Origin: Endozoicomonas numazuensis
GTDB taxonomy: Bacteria; Pseudomonadota; Gammaproteobacteria; Pseudomonadales; Endozoicomonadaceae
Assembly: GCF_000722635.1 (NCBI RefSeq)
Contig: NZ_JOKH01000003.1
Location: 601,962-665,961, forward strand
Length of the DNA stretch: 64,000 nt
Direction of reading: 5' to 3'
Shown here piece after piece: positions 35,627-45,931 of the stretch (its first letter is position 1; each line of letters starts with the position of its first letter). The notes under the pieces were generated by a model, which was not told where the DNA came from, searched no databases, and saw nothing but the letters and a program-made list of their open reading frames with translations. Position numbers and translations under genes: made by a program.

Positions 35627-36664
35627 ATGAACATTAAAGAAGGTATTGCCCGCGCAGTCAGCAATCTTGATCTCAGTCGCGATGAAATGATGATCATCAT
35701 GCGCGACATCATGACCGGTCAGTGTACCGACGCCCAGATTGGCTCGTTCCTGACAGCCATGCGTATGAAAAGCGAGAGCATTGAAGAAATTACCGGAGCG
35801 GCCCAGGTACTGAGAGAAATGGTCACCGGTGTTGAAGTGAATGCTGAACACCTGGTAGATATTGTGGGTACCGGTGGCGACGGTGCTCACTTGTTCAATG
35901 TATCCACAGCTTCATCGTTTGTTGCTGCAGCTGCGGGTGCTCATGTCGCCAAGCATGGTAACCGGGGCGTATCCAGCTCCAGTGGCAGTGCTGACCTACT
36001 GGAAAAAGCAGGCATTAAGCTGGGTATCAATCCTGAGCAAGTGGCCCGTTGCACTGAAGAAGTAGGAGTAGGCTTTATGTTCGCTCCAGCCCACCACTCG
36101 GCCATGAAAAATGTGGTAAGTGTTCGCAGAGAACTGGGAATAAGAACCTTCTTCAATATCCTCGGCCCTATGTCTAACCCTGCTGGCGTCAAGAACCTCG
36201 TCATCGGCGTGTTCACCAAAGAACTTTGCCTGCCAATGACAGAAGTACTCAGGGAGCTCGGCAACCAGCATGTCATGGTCGTACATTCAGTGGACGGCCT
36301 GGACGAGATCAGTATTGCCAGTGAAACCCATGTGGCAGAACTGAAAAACGGTGAAATCAATGAATACACCATCAAACCTGAAGATTTTGGCATTGAATCT
36401 CAAAGCCTGATTGGTCTGACCGTCAATGGTTCAGAAGACTCACTGGCTCTGATCAAGGATGCACTGGGTAAACGGGAAGGTGAATACGCCAGCAAAACGG
36501 CAGACATGATTTCACTGAATGCCGGTGCTGCCATTTATGTTTCTGGAGTGGCCACCAGCCTGCAGGAAGGTATTGCGATGGCTCAGGATGCTATTGCCAG
36601 CGGACTGGGACAGGAAAAAATGAGCGAACTGGCCAGCTTCACACAAGTGATTGCCGAGGGGTAA
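35627..36664 (+). CDS. trpD: anthranilate phosphoribosyltransferase
   Basis: The 345-residue enzyme joins anthranilate to phosphoribosyl pyrophosphate. The PRPP-binding motif [21 protein letters not shown] lies near residue 79, followed by [20 protein letters not shown] and the anthranilate-contact [12 protein letters not shown]. The open frame begins at a TTG at 35612, but the ATG at 35627 with GGAG nine bases upstream fits the family start better. It overlaps nothing and lies three bases before trpC. Confidence 0.96.
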   Translation: MNIKEGIARAVSNLDLSRDEMMIIMRDIMTGQCTDAQIGSFLTAMRMKSESIEEITGAAQVLREMVTGVEVNAEHLVDIVGTGGDGAHLFNVSTASSFVAAAAGAHVAKHGNRGVSSSSGSADLLEKAGIKLGINPEQVARCTEEVGVGFMFAPAHHSAMKNVVSVRRELGIRTFFNILGPMSNPAGVKNLVIGVFTKELCLPMTEVLRELGNQHVMVVHSVDGLDEISIASETHVAELKNGEINEYTIKPEDFGIESQSLIGLTVNGSEDSLALIKDALGKREGEYASKTADMISLNAGAAIYVSGVATSLQEGIAMAQDAIASGLGQEKMSELASFTQVIAEG

Positions 36665-36667
36665 TGA

Positions 36668-37483
36668 ATGACAACTTCAAACACCAGGCCAACCATCCTC
36701 AACAAAATTGTTGAGCGAAAGCGTGAAGAGGTCGCAGAGCGTCAGACAAACCTGTCTATGCAGGAGGTCATTGCCAGAGCACGCCACACAGAAGGCACTC
36801 GAGATTTCGCCAAAAGCCTGGAAACCCGGACAGAAAACCGGCAGGCCGCCATTATTGCCGAAATCAAAAAAGCATCCCCCAGCAAGGGCGTGATTCGAGA
36901 AAACTTTGATCCGGTCAGCATTGCCCAGAGCTATGAACAGGCAGGCGCCAGCTGCCTGTCTGTACTGACAGACAAAGATTTTTTCCAGGGGGCAGAAAGT
37001 TATTTGCAGGAAGCTCGCTCAGCCTGTTCTCTGCCAGTACTGCGCAAGGACTTCATGGTCGACCCCTGGCAGATATATGAATCTCGGATGATTGGCGCAG
37101 ATTGTATCTTGCTGATCGTCTCCTGTCTTACAGACGGTGAACTTCAGGAGTTCAGCAGTACTGCTCTGGACCTTGGAATGGATGTTCTGGTTGAAGTTCA
37201 TGGGCCAGAAGAACTGGAACGTGCACTCCCTCTTGAAGGCACTCTGCTGGGCATTAATAACCGCAACCTGAATACCTTTGAAGTCACTCTGGACAACACA
37301 TTTGCCTTATTGCCCCAGATCCCGGAAGGCCGAAAGGTGATTACAGAAAGTGGCATCCACTCCGTAGAAGACGTGGACAGTATGTTTTCGAAAGGGGTGA
37401 ACAGCTTCCTGGTGGGTGAAGCCTTTATGCGTCAGGAAGATCCAGGTCGGGGTCTGAGCAACCTGTTCGGTAAATATCTTTAA
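36668..37483 (+). CDS. trpC: indole-3-glycerol phosphate synthase
   Basis: The 271-residue TIM-barrel enzyme closes the indole ring in tryptophan synthesis. The N-terminal helix holds [17 protein letters not shown], and the active-site strands show [47 protein letters not shown] and [13 protein letters not shown]. It is not fused to trpF. It ends the trpEGDC operon and is followed by a group of palindromic repeats with no clear T-rich terminator. Confidence 0.96.
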   Translation: MTTSNTRPTILNKIVERKREEVAERQTNLSMQEVIARARHTEGTRDFAKSLETRTENRQAAIIAEIKKASPSKGVIRENFDPVSIAQSYEQAGASCLSVLTDKDFFQGAESYLQEARSACSLPVLRKDFMVDPWQIYESRMIGADCILLIVSCLTDGELQEFSSTALDLGMDVLVEVHGPEELERALPLEGTLLGINNRNLNTFEVTLDNTFALLPQIPEGRKVITESGIHSVEDVDSMFSKGVNSFLVGEAFMRQEDPGRGLSNLFGKYL

Positions 37484-37501
37484 GTCTTAAGTAGTAAGTC
37501 A

Positions 37502-37532
37502 ACGCATTCCCACGCTCCGAGTGGGAATGCGT
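37502..37532. repeat. palindrome with 12-bp perfect stem
   Basis: ACGCATTCCCAC and GTGGGAATGCGT flank a seven-base loop (gctccga). It resembles the dispersed GCATTCCCACGCT palindromes common in gammaproteobacteria. No T run follows, so it is a repeat and not a clear terminator, though it could stabilise the 3' end of the trp mRNA. Confidence 0.75.
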
Positions 37533-37552
37533 ACACTCCGAAAATTGAACTC

Positions 37553-37638
37553 TATACCCATTGGATTTCAAGATGCTACTAGGCGACAAGTGAGCGAACG
37601 CTGGCAACAACGTTGCATCTTGAAAGGCGATGGGTATA
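37553..37638. repeat. palindromic repeat with TATACCCAT ends (short form)
   Basis: It begins TATACCCATTGGATTTCAAG and ends CTTGAAAGGCGATGGGTATA, an imperfect terminal inverted repeat. The 86-bp body is the same as the 128-bp form at 38554-38681, minus an internal 42 bp. Confidence 0.85.
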
Positions 37639-37708
37639 CAACGTGAGATAACGTATGGGTTTGTGTTTAGCAACACTGAAGCAACCAAACGTTAATGACC
37701 ACACGCCC

Positions 37709-37771
37709 CCGTTCATCCTGAGCCTGTCGAAGGATGCTGATAATGCACTTCGACAGGCTCAGTGCGAACGG
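37709..37771. repeat. inverted repeat of the TTCGACAGGCTCAG family
   Basis: The arms CCGTTCATCCTGAGCCTGTC and GACAGGCTCAGTGCGAACGG are near-perfect inverted repeats. A second member with different spacer sequence is at 48664-48726. This short palindrome is widely dispersed in bacterial intergenic DNA. Confidence 0.85.
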
Positions 37772-37794
37772 TATTAACTGTAAACTGACCACTC

Positions 37795-38328
37795 TTATTT
37801 AATAACTCCGCAGGCAATTCGTGAACCACCGCCACCCATGGGTGGATTGTCGGTGTAGTTATCACCACCGGAATGAATAATCACCGAGCGCCCTTTCAGG
37901 TCAGCGAGTTTCAGACGCTTGGCTACTACCGGAACCGTAGCGAAACCTTTGTCGTTTACAGTCAATCTGGGCAGATCCCCCAGATGCCCTGCACCATCCG
38001 GCCCTTCATGTTTACCCGTTTTATCAGGGTCCAGATGCCCACCGGCTGCCAAAGCCGCCACCATCACACCATTCTTTGAGCCAGGATCACAGCTGGCCTT
38101 TTCATGGACATGGAAACCATGCTCTCCAGGCACCAGATCATGAAGATTGGGGGTCAATTCCACCCCTCCTCCAGAGGCAGAAGAAATAGTAATGGTTCCC
38201 AGGTCGGCTCCCACACCGGAAGGCGAAACCTGATTCATCTTGACCGTAAAACGGTCATTTGATGAACAGGCAGAAAGCATCGCTGCTACGACCACTACTC
38301 CAGATAGCCCACAGACTTTATTGAACAT
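37795..38328 (-). CDS. sodC: Cu/Zn superoxide dismutase, lipoprotein-like
   Basis: The 177-residue enzyme converts superoxide to peroxide outside the cytoplasm. A signal sequence ends in the lipobox LSAC, so it is probably tethered to the membrane. Copper and zinc ligands are seen in HGFHVHEKASCDPG, GGHLDPD, GKHEGPDGAGHLGDLP and VIIHSGGDNY, and a disulfide Cys pair is at CDPG and IACGV. The frame begins at TTG 38337, but ATG 38328 lies nine bases after GGGG and is preferred. Periplasmic SodC is often linked to host-derived superoxide, an inference here. Confidence 0.93.
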   Translation of the reverse strand: MFNKVCGLSGVVVVAAMLSACSSNDRFTVKMNQVSPSGVGADLGTITISSASGGGVELTPNLHDLVPGEHGFHVHEKASCDPGSKNGVMVAALAAGGHLDPDKTGKHEGPDGAGHLGDLPRLTVNDKGFATVPVVAKRLKLADLKGRSVIIHSGGDNYTDNPPMGGGGSRIACGVIK

Positions 38329-38553
38329 GATTGCCAACCCCAGTAAAAACGAGTGTATGACAGAGGAATATAGCCATGCTTATTCCGGTTTACTTAATGA
38401 GCAGACTGAAAAAACAATCTTTTTACGGTTTTGTTCCAAAAAGCCTATTTAACATTCCCATCTGTTATGTTTTTCCCTACCCACCAGCAATAAGCAGCAG
38501 GCACAATCACCAATAGCCCCATGAATGAATACCAGGGGTTATTGAAGACTACA

Positions 38554-38681
38554 TATACCCAAGTGAATTCAAGATGCTACTAGGCGACAAGTGAGCGAAG
38601 CCCTGTGAGCCTACAAGTAGTAGGTGGTCAGGGTGAGCGAACGCTGGCAACAACGTAGCATCTTGAAAGGCGATGGGTATA
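38554..38681. repeat. palindromic repeat with TATACCCA ends (long form)
   Basis: This 128-bp version of the element at 37553 contains two direct GTGAGCGAA repeats that flank an extra 42 bp (GCCCTGTGAGCC through GGTCAGGGTGAGCGAA). The surrounding 38338-38756 gap contains nothing else that I can identify. Confidence 0.85.
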
Positions 38682-38756
38682 CATTGCTGGCAAGGTTCGA
38701 ACGACAGAAGAGGAAATCCAGCTATTCTTTGAGGTTTGTTTTTCCGGAATTCAATT

Positions 38757-39365
38757 ATGTCAGTCCAGCTCTGCCGTAGTGCAAAAACAGCGTTAGGCTT
38801 GGTGGTAATCATTTTCTTTTTCTGTCGTCCTGCTTTTGCTGACTCACAGGAAGGAAGTTCACTGCATGAGCACCCCGAATCTTTTGGACTGGGCACCTCC
38901 CCCACCGAGGCCGAACTTGCGGCACTGGACACAGACATCAGACCTGATGGCAAAGGATTACCCAAGGGGCAGGGTTCAGCCAGAGAAGGGAAGTCCATCT
39001 ATGAACTTAAATGCCAGCAGTGCCATGGGCTTGAAGGAGAAGGCGGCATCAATGACAAACTGGTGGGTACTTTAAAAGACGGCATATTTCCTTTTGCTGA
39101 AAAAGACGCACCCAAAAAAACCATTGGCAACTATTGGCCTTACGCGACCACTCTGTTCGATTATATTCGTAGAACCATGCCATACACACAGCCAGGCAGT
39201 CTGACCGATGATGAAACCTATAGTCTGACCGCCTATCTGCTCTACCTGAACAAGATCATTCCTGAAGACAGGGTTTTGAACTCAGACACTCTGCCTGCCA
39301 TCACCATGCCAGCTCATCACCGATTCAAAAACGATAACCGAACCAGAAGTGGCCAGGTTCTTTAA
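38757..39365 (+). CDS. c-type cytochrome, SoxD/SorB-like subunit of sulfite dehydrogenase
   Basis: The 202-residue exported cytochrome has a hydrophobic signal segment (TALGLVVIIFFFCRPAFA). A single heme c site, CQQCHG, lies in LKCQQCHGLEGEGG, and a later Met-containing segment (YIRRTMPYTQPGSL) supplies the probable sixth ligand. The order with the downstream molybdopterin gene mirrors soxD/soxC-type pairs, and the cytochrome would accept electrons from sulfite oxidation. A TTG start at 38736 is possible. I prefer the ATG at 38757. The genes are 12 bases apart. Confidence 0.85.
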   Translation: MSVQLCRSAKTALGLVVIIFFFCRPAFADSQEGSSLHEHPESFGLGTSPTEAELAALDTDIRPDGKGLPKGQGSAREGKSIYELKCQQCHGLEGEGGINDKLVGTLKDGIFPFAEKDAPKKTIGNYWPYATTLFDYIRRTMPYTQPGSLTDDETYSLTAYLLYLNKIIPEDRVLNSDTLPAITMPAHHRFKNDNRTRSGQVL

Positions 39366-39377
39366 CGAGAGAGCAAA

Positions 39378-40559
39378 ATGAAGCGAAGACATTTTCTCAA
39401 AAACATGACCGCTCTGGGTACCACGTCACTGCTTGTGAACCAGAGCCTCGCGGAAACACGCTTTCCTGGCCCTCCTGCAAGCACAACAGGCACTCGTTCT
39501 TCCTACGAAAACCCTCAGAAAACTCTTTATGGGCAGATGCAAACCCATGGACTCACTCCACTGCAGGACCTGCATGGCATCATTACCCCATCTGACCTTC
39601 ACTTTGAACGACATCACTCAGGCATTCCTGACATCAATCCAGAACAGCACTACCTCTATATTCATGGTCTGGTAGATAAGCCTCTTAAATTATCAATCAA
39701 CGATCTGAAACGTTTTCCGTCAGTCTCCCGGATTTGCTTTATAGAGTGTGCCGGTAATTGTCAGGACTATTTCAAAAAGGGACCGGAAACATCGCTGCAA
39801 CAAGTAGCCGGGATGACCAGTCAGAGTGAATGGACAGGAGTAAGGTTATCCACGCTGCTACGTGAAACCGGATTAAGAAAAAATGCTAACTGGCTACTGG
39901 CGGAAGGAGAAGATGCGGCATTGTTAACCCGTAGTATTCCTGTCGAAAAGGCCATGGATGACGCCATCATTGCCTACGCTCAGAACGGAGAAGCTATTCG
40001 GCCTGAACAAGGGTATCCCTTAAGACTCCTTCTGCCAGGCTGGGAAGGCAGCAGTTGCGTCAAATGGCTACGCCGTCTGGAAGTGGGGGATCAACCCTGG
40101 ATGACCCGGGAGGAAACCGTCAAATACACAGATCCGCTAAAAGACGGCAGCGTACGTCAATTCAGCATGATCATGGATGCCCGTTCCGTGATAACTGCTC
40201 CCACCTACCCTCATCAGATTGAAAAAGGCTGGCATGAAATCCGGGGACTGGCCTGGAGTGGTCGGGGAAAAATCAAAAAAGTAGAAGTTAGCACAGACGG
40301 CGGTAGTCACTGGCTACCCACTCAGCTTCAGGGGCCCGTTCTGAGTCAGGCCCACACACGCTTCAACATACCCTGGCAATGGAATGGCAATGAGACGCTG
40401 CTATTAAGCAGAGCTACAGATGATGCTGGATACACCCAGCCTATGGTGCAGACATTGATAGCAGCCAGAGGGATTGGCTCACTTCGCTATCACAATAATG
40501 GAGTATTGGGCTGGCGAGTAAAGAGCGATGGCCGTATTTATTATGAAATTGTCGCCTGA
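39378..40559 (+). CDS. sulfite dehydrogenase molybdopterin subunit (SoxC/SorA-like)
   Basis: The 393-residue periplasmic enzyme of the sulfite oxidase family begins with a Tat signal (MKRRHFLKNMTALGTTSLL). The molybdenum-ligand Cys is in RICFIECAGNCQDYF (near residue 125), and PLRLLLPGWEGSSCVKWLRRLE and the C-terminal dimerisation domain with GLAWSGRGKIKKVEVSTDGG follow. It matches SoxC more than plant-type SorA by its CAGN context. It most likely oxidises sulfite or a Sox-bound sulfane intermediate and passes electrons to the upstream cytochrome. No other sox genes are in the window. Confidence 0.88.
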   Translation: MKRRHFLKNMTALGTTSLLVNQSLAETRFPGPPASTTGTRSSYENPQKTLYGQMQTHGLTPLQDLHGIITPSDLHFERHHSGIPDINPEQHYLYIHGLVDKPLKLSINDLKRFPSVSRICFIECAGNCQDYFKKGPETSLQQVAGMTSQSEWTGVRLSTLLRETGLRKNANWLLAEGEDAALLTRSIPVEKAMDDAIIAYAQNGEAIRPEQGYPLRLLLPGWEGSSCVKWLRRLEVGDQPWMTREETVKYTDPLKDGSVRQFSMIMDARSVITAPTYPHQIEKGWHEIRGLAWSGRGKIKKVEVSTDGGSHWLPTQLQGPVLSQAHTRFNIPWQWNGNETLLLSRATDDAGYTQPMVQTLIAARGIGSLRYHNNGVLGWRVKSDGRIYYEIVA

Positions 40560-40847
40560 CCGGACTTCTTAATAAACATATAATTTTTCATTTAGTTTTT
40601 CGATGAAAAATAGCGAAGTTGTGACCCACTTTGACTCTTCCGCCCACGATTCAAGGAAAGTTCCTATGAAGTGACGGGTAAAAATGCATTCAGCGTAAAA
40701 ACGATCAAGAGAGCGTCGTTTATCAAAATGAGTTCCGAACTGTCCGGCCAATGAGAATAACCGGACTTTCAAATGAGATTGTTATTATAACTTCTCAATT
40801 CACAGTATGTCCCTTTAAAATTGGCTACTGTTAACTGTTCAGAGATT

Positions 40848-41486
40848 TTAGCGAGTACCAAATACCACCATGGTTTTACCCTTCACCGAGACCAACCCCT
40901 GAGCCTCCAGATTTTTTAATACACGGCCGACCATTTCCCGGGAACACCCAACAATTCGGCCAATTTCTTGTCGTGTAATCTTGATTTGCATGCCATCAGG
41001 ATGAGTCATGGCATCGGGTTGCTTTGATAGATCCAGTAACGTTCTGGCTACCCTGCCGGTCACATCCAGAAATGCCAGATCACCGACTTTGCGGGTAGTG
41101 TCCTTGAGACGACTGACCAGCTGACCGGACAGTGACAGCAATAACTCGGGTTCTTCCCGAATCAGACCGCGAAACTGTTCATAACTGATTTCAGCAACTT
41201 CACAGGGGCCTTTGGCCTTTACCCAGGCACTGCGCTCAGAATGATCCCCTTCGAACAAACCCATTTCACCAAAATACTCGCCGGTGTTCAGGTAAGTTAC
41301 AATCATCTCTCGACCTTCGTCATCTTCAATGACAATGGCAACCGTACCTTTAACGATATAATAGAGTGACTCTGAGGTATCTCCCGCACACAGTATGGTG
41401 CTTTTTGCCCGATAGGTTCTGCGTCTTGCTACCGACAGCAGTCTGTCCAAACTGGTTTTTGGTTTTGGTGTGGTTATCGTCAGCAT
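40848..41486 (-). CDS. vfr: cAMP receptor protein (Crp/Vfr)
   Basis: The 212-residue global regulator has an N-terminal cyclic-nucleotide-binding barrel ([24 protein letters not shown], with the cAMP-contacting Arg-Ser) and a C-terminal helix-turn-helix, [21 protein letters not shown]. The C-terminal half is almost identical to Pseudomonas Vfr, including [13 protein letters not shown] and [15 protein letters not shown] two codons upstream (41492) is an alternative start. I chose the ATG by comparison with Vfr. It is divergent from an OsmC family gene, as crp/yhfA are in enterics. Confidence 0.93.
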   Translation of the reverse strand: MLTITTPKPKTSLDRLLSVARRRTYRAKSTILCAGDTSESLYYIVKGTVAIVIEDDEGREMIVTYLNTGEYFGEMGLFEGDHSERSAWVKAKGPCEVAEISYEQFRGLIREEPELLLSLSGQLVSRLKDTTRKVGDLAFLDVTGRVARTLLDLSKQPDAMTHPDGMQIKITRQEIGRIVGCSREMVGRVLKNLEAQGLVSVKGKTMVVFGTR

Positions 41487-42097
41487 TGTCACTACTACTC
41501 CCCGGCTGATTTTTCCTGTCTGTACATACTGTTATTATTTTCCTGAAAAATGCTTCACCTGAATGAAGATGATCCATTCCCCATTGCTCATAGCTCATAG
41601 CTCATAGCCGTGTAGAGCCTGCTCAGTCCCAGACAGTGACCGAAGTATCCTTTTTCGAATACTCTTCGACCTGTTCATCCACCGTGACGCTATCCCTCTT
41701 ATAGAAGGAACGAACTACGGATGTCATTGGAAACACTGACTTTTTTCTCTGCCAAGCACTTCCAAAAATAGCAATCTGAACCAACGATAACAGATCAACG
41801 AAAGGTAAACACTATGCACTTTAGTTTCATTTCGTTAATACAGGAAAGAGTTGGCATTTTTGAGAGCTAATCCACAGCTCAGTAAGAAGAGTGGTAAAAA
41901 ATAAAGCACAGTTGTCATGTGAGTGACACTCCTCCAAGTGAGTATCACTGCGCAGCTCCAGTTAGCGCACAATCCCCCTGCTGATGTAAGATAGCGGCTT
42001 TATTTATCTGCCAACTCTCATGACAAACAACCCACAGAGCTTCGGCCATTTGTGAGTAATGCAATGAGAGCCATCTTCAAGAAAGGAAACACGCGGT
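41487..42097. other. long divergent region between crp/vfr and the OsmC-family gene
   Basis: Some 610 bases without a supportable gene. Visible structures are three tandem 7-bp units GCTCATA at 41586-41606 and an inverted repeat GTGACACTC / GAGTATCAC at 41923-41948, one mismatch, which could be a regulator site. I found no perfect TGTGA-N6-TCACA cAMP-receptor site. Confidence 0.5.
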
Positions 42098-42508
42098 ATG
42101 AAAGCACAAGTCAAATGGGTGGATCAGGAACGCTTTCTGGGACTGACTGACAGTAACAATTCTGTTGTTATGGACGCCGATAAAAGCGTTAAATCCGCAC
42201 CCAGCCCGATGGAACTGATTCTGATGGGCCTCGGTGGCTGTTCATCTGTTGATGTGATCGGTATTCTGGAAAAGGCTCGCCAAAAAGTAGTGGACTGCCA
42301 CGTCGACATACAGGCTGAACGTGCCGACAGCGTACCTGCGGTCTTCACCAAAATTCACCTGAATTTTGTCGTCAAAGGTACAGCCATTAAAGAAGCTCAT
42401 GTTAAACGTGCAGTAGAATTGTCTGCTGACAAATATTGCTCCGTAGCCATGATGCTGGGTAAAGGTGGCGTAGAAATCACCCACAACTACGAAATTATTG
42501 AAGCCTGA
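42098..42508 (+). CDS. OsmC family protein (YhfA-like)
   Basis: The 136-residue protein has the OsmC/Ohr fold, with two conserved Cys contexts: LGGCSSVDVIGILEKAR near residue 47 and ELSADKYCSVAMMLGKG near residue 112. Members reduce organic hydroperoxides or have unknown thiol-based roles. Its place divergent from crp matches enteric yhfA, which supports that subgroup instead of Ohr. AAAGGAAA lies upstream of the start. Confidence 0.9.
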   Translation: MKAQVKWVDQERFLGLTDSNNSVVMDADKSVKSAPSPMELILMGLGGCSSVDVIGILEKARQKVVDCHVDIQAERADSVPAVFTKIHLNFVVKGTAIKEAHVKRAVELSADKYCSVAMMLGKGGVEITHNYEIIEA

Positions 42509-42523
42509 ACAGGTTTTGAAAAT

Positions 42524-42545
42524 CGGGGTGTGTGTTATCACCCCG
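42524..42545. terminator. hairpin between convergent OsmC-family and hinT genes
   Basis: CGGGGTG and CACCCCG form a perfect 7-bp stem between the two convergent stops. No T tract is seen on either strand, so it is a weak terminator candidate. Confidence 0.4.
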
Positions 42546-42565
42546 CTTGCCTTAAGCGCTACCTG

Positions 42566-42907
42566 TCAGCCTGGAGGCCAACTCATCTGGCGGCCACCGA
42601 TCAGATGAAGGTGGATATGATACACCGACTGACAACCATGGCTGTTGCAGTTCATCACCGTTCTGTAGCCGTCTTCAGCAAAACCTTCTTCTTTCGCAAT
42701 CTGACTGGCCACCAGCGCCATTTTTCCCAGTACGGCCTGATCTTCTGGAACTGCATCATTCAGGGTTGCAATGTGCTTTTTGGGAATGACCTGAATATGG
42801 ACTGGCCCCTGAGGATTAATGTCCCTGAATGAAAGAACATCGTCGTCTTCATAGACCTTGTCGACAGGGATATCCCCCTCCACCATCTTGCAGAAAAGAC
42901 AGCTCAT
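42566..42907 (-). CDS. hinT: HIT-family nucleotide hydrolase (HinT-like)
   Basis: The 113-residue purine nucleoside phosphoramidase has the histidine triad YHIHLHLIGGRQMSWPPG at the C terminus and the N-terminal CLFCKMVEGDIP with DVLSFRDINPQGPVHIQVIPKKH. Its length and motifs are standard for HinT. It hydrolyses aminoacyl- and lysyl-adenylates or AMP-lysine in vitro. It is convergent with the OsmC-family gene. Confidence 0.95.
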   Translation of the reverse strand: MSCLFCKMVEGDIPVDKVYEDDDVLSFRDINPQGPVHIQVIPKKHIATLNDAVPEDQAVLGKMALVASQIAKEEGFAEDGYRTVMNCNSHGCQSVYHIHLHLIGGRQMSWPPG

Positions 42908-43093
42908 TGATTTACCTCCAAGCCTTTAAGTCGAAAAGCTGGCCTAAGCCTAACACCAGATCCTTTAGCCCGAAAGGCTTCAGATCGAACCCATATATTA
43001 TTGAACACACTCCGGGACAGTTTGTTTTGAAGCGCTCTATTGGGCAGAATCCAAAAAACCGAACGAACGATCCCCCCCTCAACAGAGATCATC

Positions 43094-43258
43094 ATGAACC
43101 CGGAAGACATTCATCAGGCCTTTGCCGACGCCCTGATCAAGCTGGTCTGGAAAATGACCAACGAGGCTGGAGAAGAGCAGGAATACAACGCTTTGGAAGT
43201 ACTGCAGAAAAACAATGGCGTATGGCAATACGCCATTGATAACCCATATGGGGTTTAA
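43094..43258 (+). CDS. small conserved-looking protein of unknown function
   Basis: The 54-residue product begins MNPEDIHQAFADALIKLVWKM and continues EYNALEVLQKNNGVWQYAI. It is amphipathic, with high Glu and Asn content and no signal or membrane segment. The ATG at 43094 starts the sensible part. The frame extends upstream to 43040 without any homology-like character. It stands alone between hinT and cysZ. The regular codon use suggests it is real, but I do not know the family. Confidence 0.5.
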   Translation: MNPEDIHQAFADALIKLVWKMTNEAGEEQEYNALEVLQKNNGVWQYAIDNPYGV

Positions 43259-43294
43259 AGGACGATACTCTGATCTGTTGTAATGAGGAACAAA

Positions 43295-44026
43295 TCAGGA
43301 CTCTATTCTATCTTCCCAGAGTAACGTTGAACCAATGACAGCAGCTGGCATGATCAATAAATTGATGAGAGGGATCAGCATAACCAGCGTTACTGTTGCC
43401 CCAAACCCCCAAACGTAGTTTCTGTCCTGCTTCAAACGATCCAGCATATCATTAAACGACACTCCTCTATTGTCCGCCGCATAATCACAGTACTGGATCG
43501 ACATCATCCAACTATTGAACAGAAACCAGAGCACCGGGGTAATCAGATTCACCACCGGAACAAATGAGAGAATCAACAGAAGCACCGCCTTGGGCAGGTA
43601 GTACGTCAACTTTCTCACCTCCCGGCCTATGGTTCTCGGCAACAGGGTCAGCCAGTCTTTCAGCTCATACTCGGGCAAACCAGTCGCACCATGAAGATTC
43701 TGAATTTTTTCTGCAAGAAGACCGTTGAAAGGGGCTGCGATAAGATTACCGACAATGGTAAAGGTAAAGAAGACAACCCCCAGCATGGCCATAAATAACA
43801 ACGGCCAGATCAGGAACTCAAGAAAAGACAGCCAGCTGGGCAACCAGCTCACCAACTGCTCCATCAGTCCGTTCATTTGCTGAAGACCAAAATAGATCAG
43901 GAAACCGAACACCAGGATATTCACGGTCAGGGGAATCAATACAAACCAGCGAATAGCCGGATCCGGAAGATAAGATAAACCCCTGAGAAAATAACCGGGT
44001 CCACTTCCCGGCGCAGGCGTTGGCAT
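43295..44026 (-). CDS. cysZ: sulfate transporter CysZ
   Basis: The 243-residue inner-membrane protein imports sulfate for cysteine synthesis. It starts with GPGYFLRGLSYLPDPAIRWFVLIPL, has four to six hydrophobic segments, and contains the family stretches PFNGLLAEKIQ and WFLFNSWMMSIQYCDYAADNRG and the C-terminal GFGATVTLVMLIPLINLLIMP. The frame starts at 44101 but ATG 44026 is preceded by AGGA at eight bases and matches the CysZ N terminus. The sulfur theme agrees with the sulfite dehydrogenase genes upstream. Confidence 0.92.
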   Translation of the reverse strand: MPTPAPGSGPGYFLRGLSYLPDPAIRWFVLIPLTVNILVFGFLIYFGLQQMNGLMEQLVSWLPSWLSFLEFLIWPLLFMAMLGVVFFTFTIVGNLIAAPFNGLLAEKIQNLHGATGLPEYELKDWLTLLPRTIGREVRKLTYYLPKAVLLLILSFVPVVNLITPVLWFLFNSWMMSIQYCDYAADNRGVSFNDMLDRLKQDRNYVWGFGATVTLVMLIPLINLLIMPAAVIGSTLLWEDRIES

Positions 44027-44226
44027 AGCACTGTTCCTTTTAATGATTTCATATACCTGCTGGCAACTATGGCAGTCAGGTGAATAGAGAATATAAGTCA
44101 ATCGCTGAAGAGAATCTGGTTCTCATCAACACAAGTCGTTATTATTCACACAGTTTAACGAATTATGAATCCTTTACTGCCAGAGATGACTCATATCTCT
44201 GACAGACATTCCTGATCAAGGAGTAA

Positions 44227-45180
<954 letters not shown>

Positions 45181-45187
45181 TATTCTG

Positions 45188-45205
45188 GCCCCGCTCATGC
45201 GGGGC
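45188..45205 (+). terminator. terminator hairpin after trxB
   Basis: GCCCCGC and GCGGGGC form a perfect 7-bp stem with a TCAT loop, seven bases after the trxB stop. The following sequence, TCTCTTCTTC, is T-rich but interrupted. Confidence 0.6.
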
Positions 45206-45395
45206 TCTCTTCTTCTAATACTTTTCTACAGCCTCACGCTATTCCATCGCTTCCCATTATTCATAAAACCGTTATGACGGTGACTGTTTTTTTCTATGAA
45301 AATGCAGTTCTATCAGACCCTGCAGCCAGTTTCATGCTTCAAGGTGAACCCCATTTCTCGCTTATGGCTGTTTAAAAAACTTGAATAACAGACAT

Positions 45396-45420
45396 AAAAA
45401 AGCCTGCAATTCAGCAGGCT
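45396..45420 (-). terminator. rho-independent terminator after yhcB
   Basis: On the minus strand AGCCTGC, a six-base loop and GCAGGCT form a perfect 7-bp stem followed by TTTTTT. It lies about 20 bases past the yhcB stop. Confidence 0.88.
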
Positions 45421-45439
45421 CTTTCAGACAACTTGTTGA

Positions 45440-45931
45440 TCAGGACGCTTTCTGATTACTGACTGCTTCTTCCGCTTCTGGAGTTACCCTGAAATCTTCA
45501 GACAGGGTACCCTTTTCGTCAGGCGCTGACTTGGGTGCATAATCCAGTGGCTGCTCCAACGGTTTGGTACGCTCAGTACGACGCTTAGGAATCTGCCCCG
45601 ATAACAATGCACTGCTACTGATCAGCGAGTCACTGAGTTTATTTTTAACTCTGTCATCTTCACAGAGAACATCGGCACCGCTGGCCATGTGCTCATAGAC
45701 ATCTTTATAGCTGTCGGTCAGTTTATTGATCAGGTGAGCCGTGGTATTGAAATGATCGGCTACGCTGTCCTGGTATTGTTTGAAGTCAGCCTCCAGATCT
45801 TTCAGCTGGTTTTCCATTTTGCCTCGATCTGAACGGGGACCTGCCAGCAGATGGTACAAAAGTGCACCACCGGCCATACCCGCCAGAAATGCCAAACTGC
45901 CTACAAACCAAAGTACATTCACATCTTCCAC
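45440..45931 (-). CDS. yhcB: YhcB (DUF1043) family inner-membrane protein
   Basis: The 163-residue protein has one N-terminal transmembrane helix (VLWFVGSLAFLAGMAGGALLYHLL), a coiled coil (about residues 37-85) and a disordered Pro/Glu-rich tail. This is the layout of YhcB/ZapG, which links cell division and envelope growth in E. coli. It is divergent from zapE, as in enterics (yhcB/yhcM). The tail is longer than in the enteric protein. Confidence 0.85.
   Translation of the reverse strand: MEDVNVLWFVGSLAFLAGMAGGALLYHLLAGPRSDRGKMENQLKDLEADFKQYQDSVADHFNTTAHLINKLTDSYKDVYEHMASGADVLCEDDRVKNKLSDSLISSSALLSGQIPKRRTERTKPLEQPLDYAPKSAPDEKGTLSEDFRVTPEAEEAVSNQKAS

Noticed and set aside
37425-38998. Minus-strand ORFs 37425-37688 and 38549-38998 sharing a CIPIAFQDATLLPAFAH stretch
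   Set aside because: The shared peptide comes from the noncoding TATACCC palindromic repeat, not from a gene family.
40569-40772. Minus-strand ORF of 67 codons between the sulfite dehydrogenase and crp genes
   Set aside because: No motif, no convincing ribosome-binding site and codon use unlike neighbours; too weak to list.
41487-42097. A cAMP-receptor binding site in the crp/vfr upstream region
   Set aside because: No TGTGA-N6-TCACA match was found; only half-site-like fragments.
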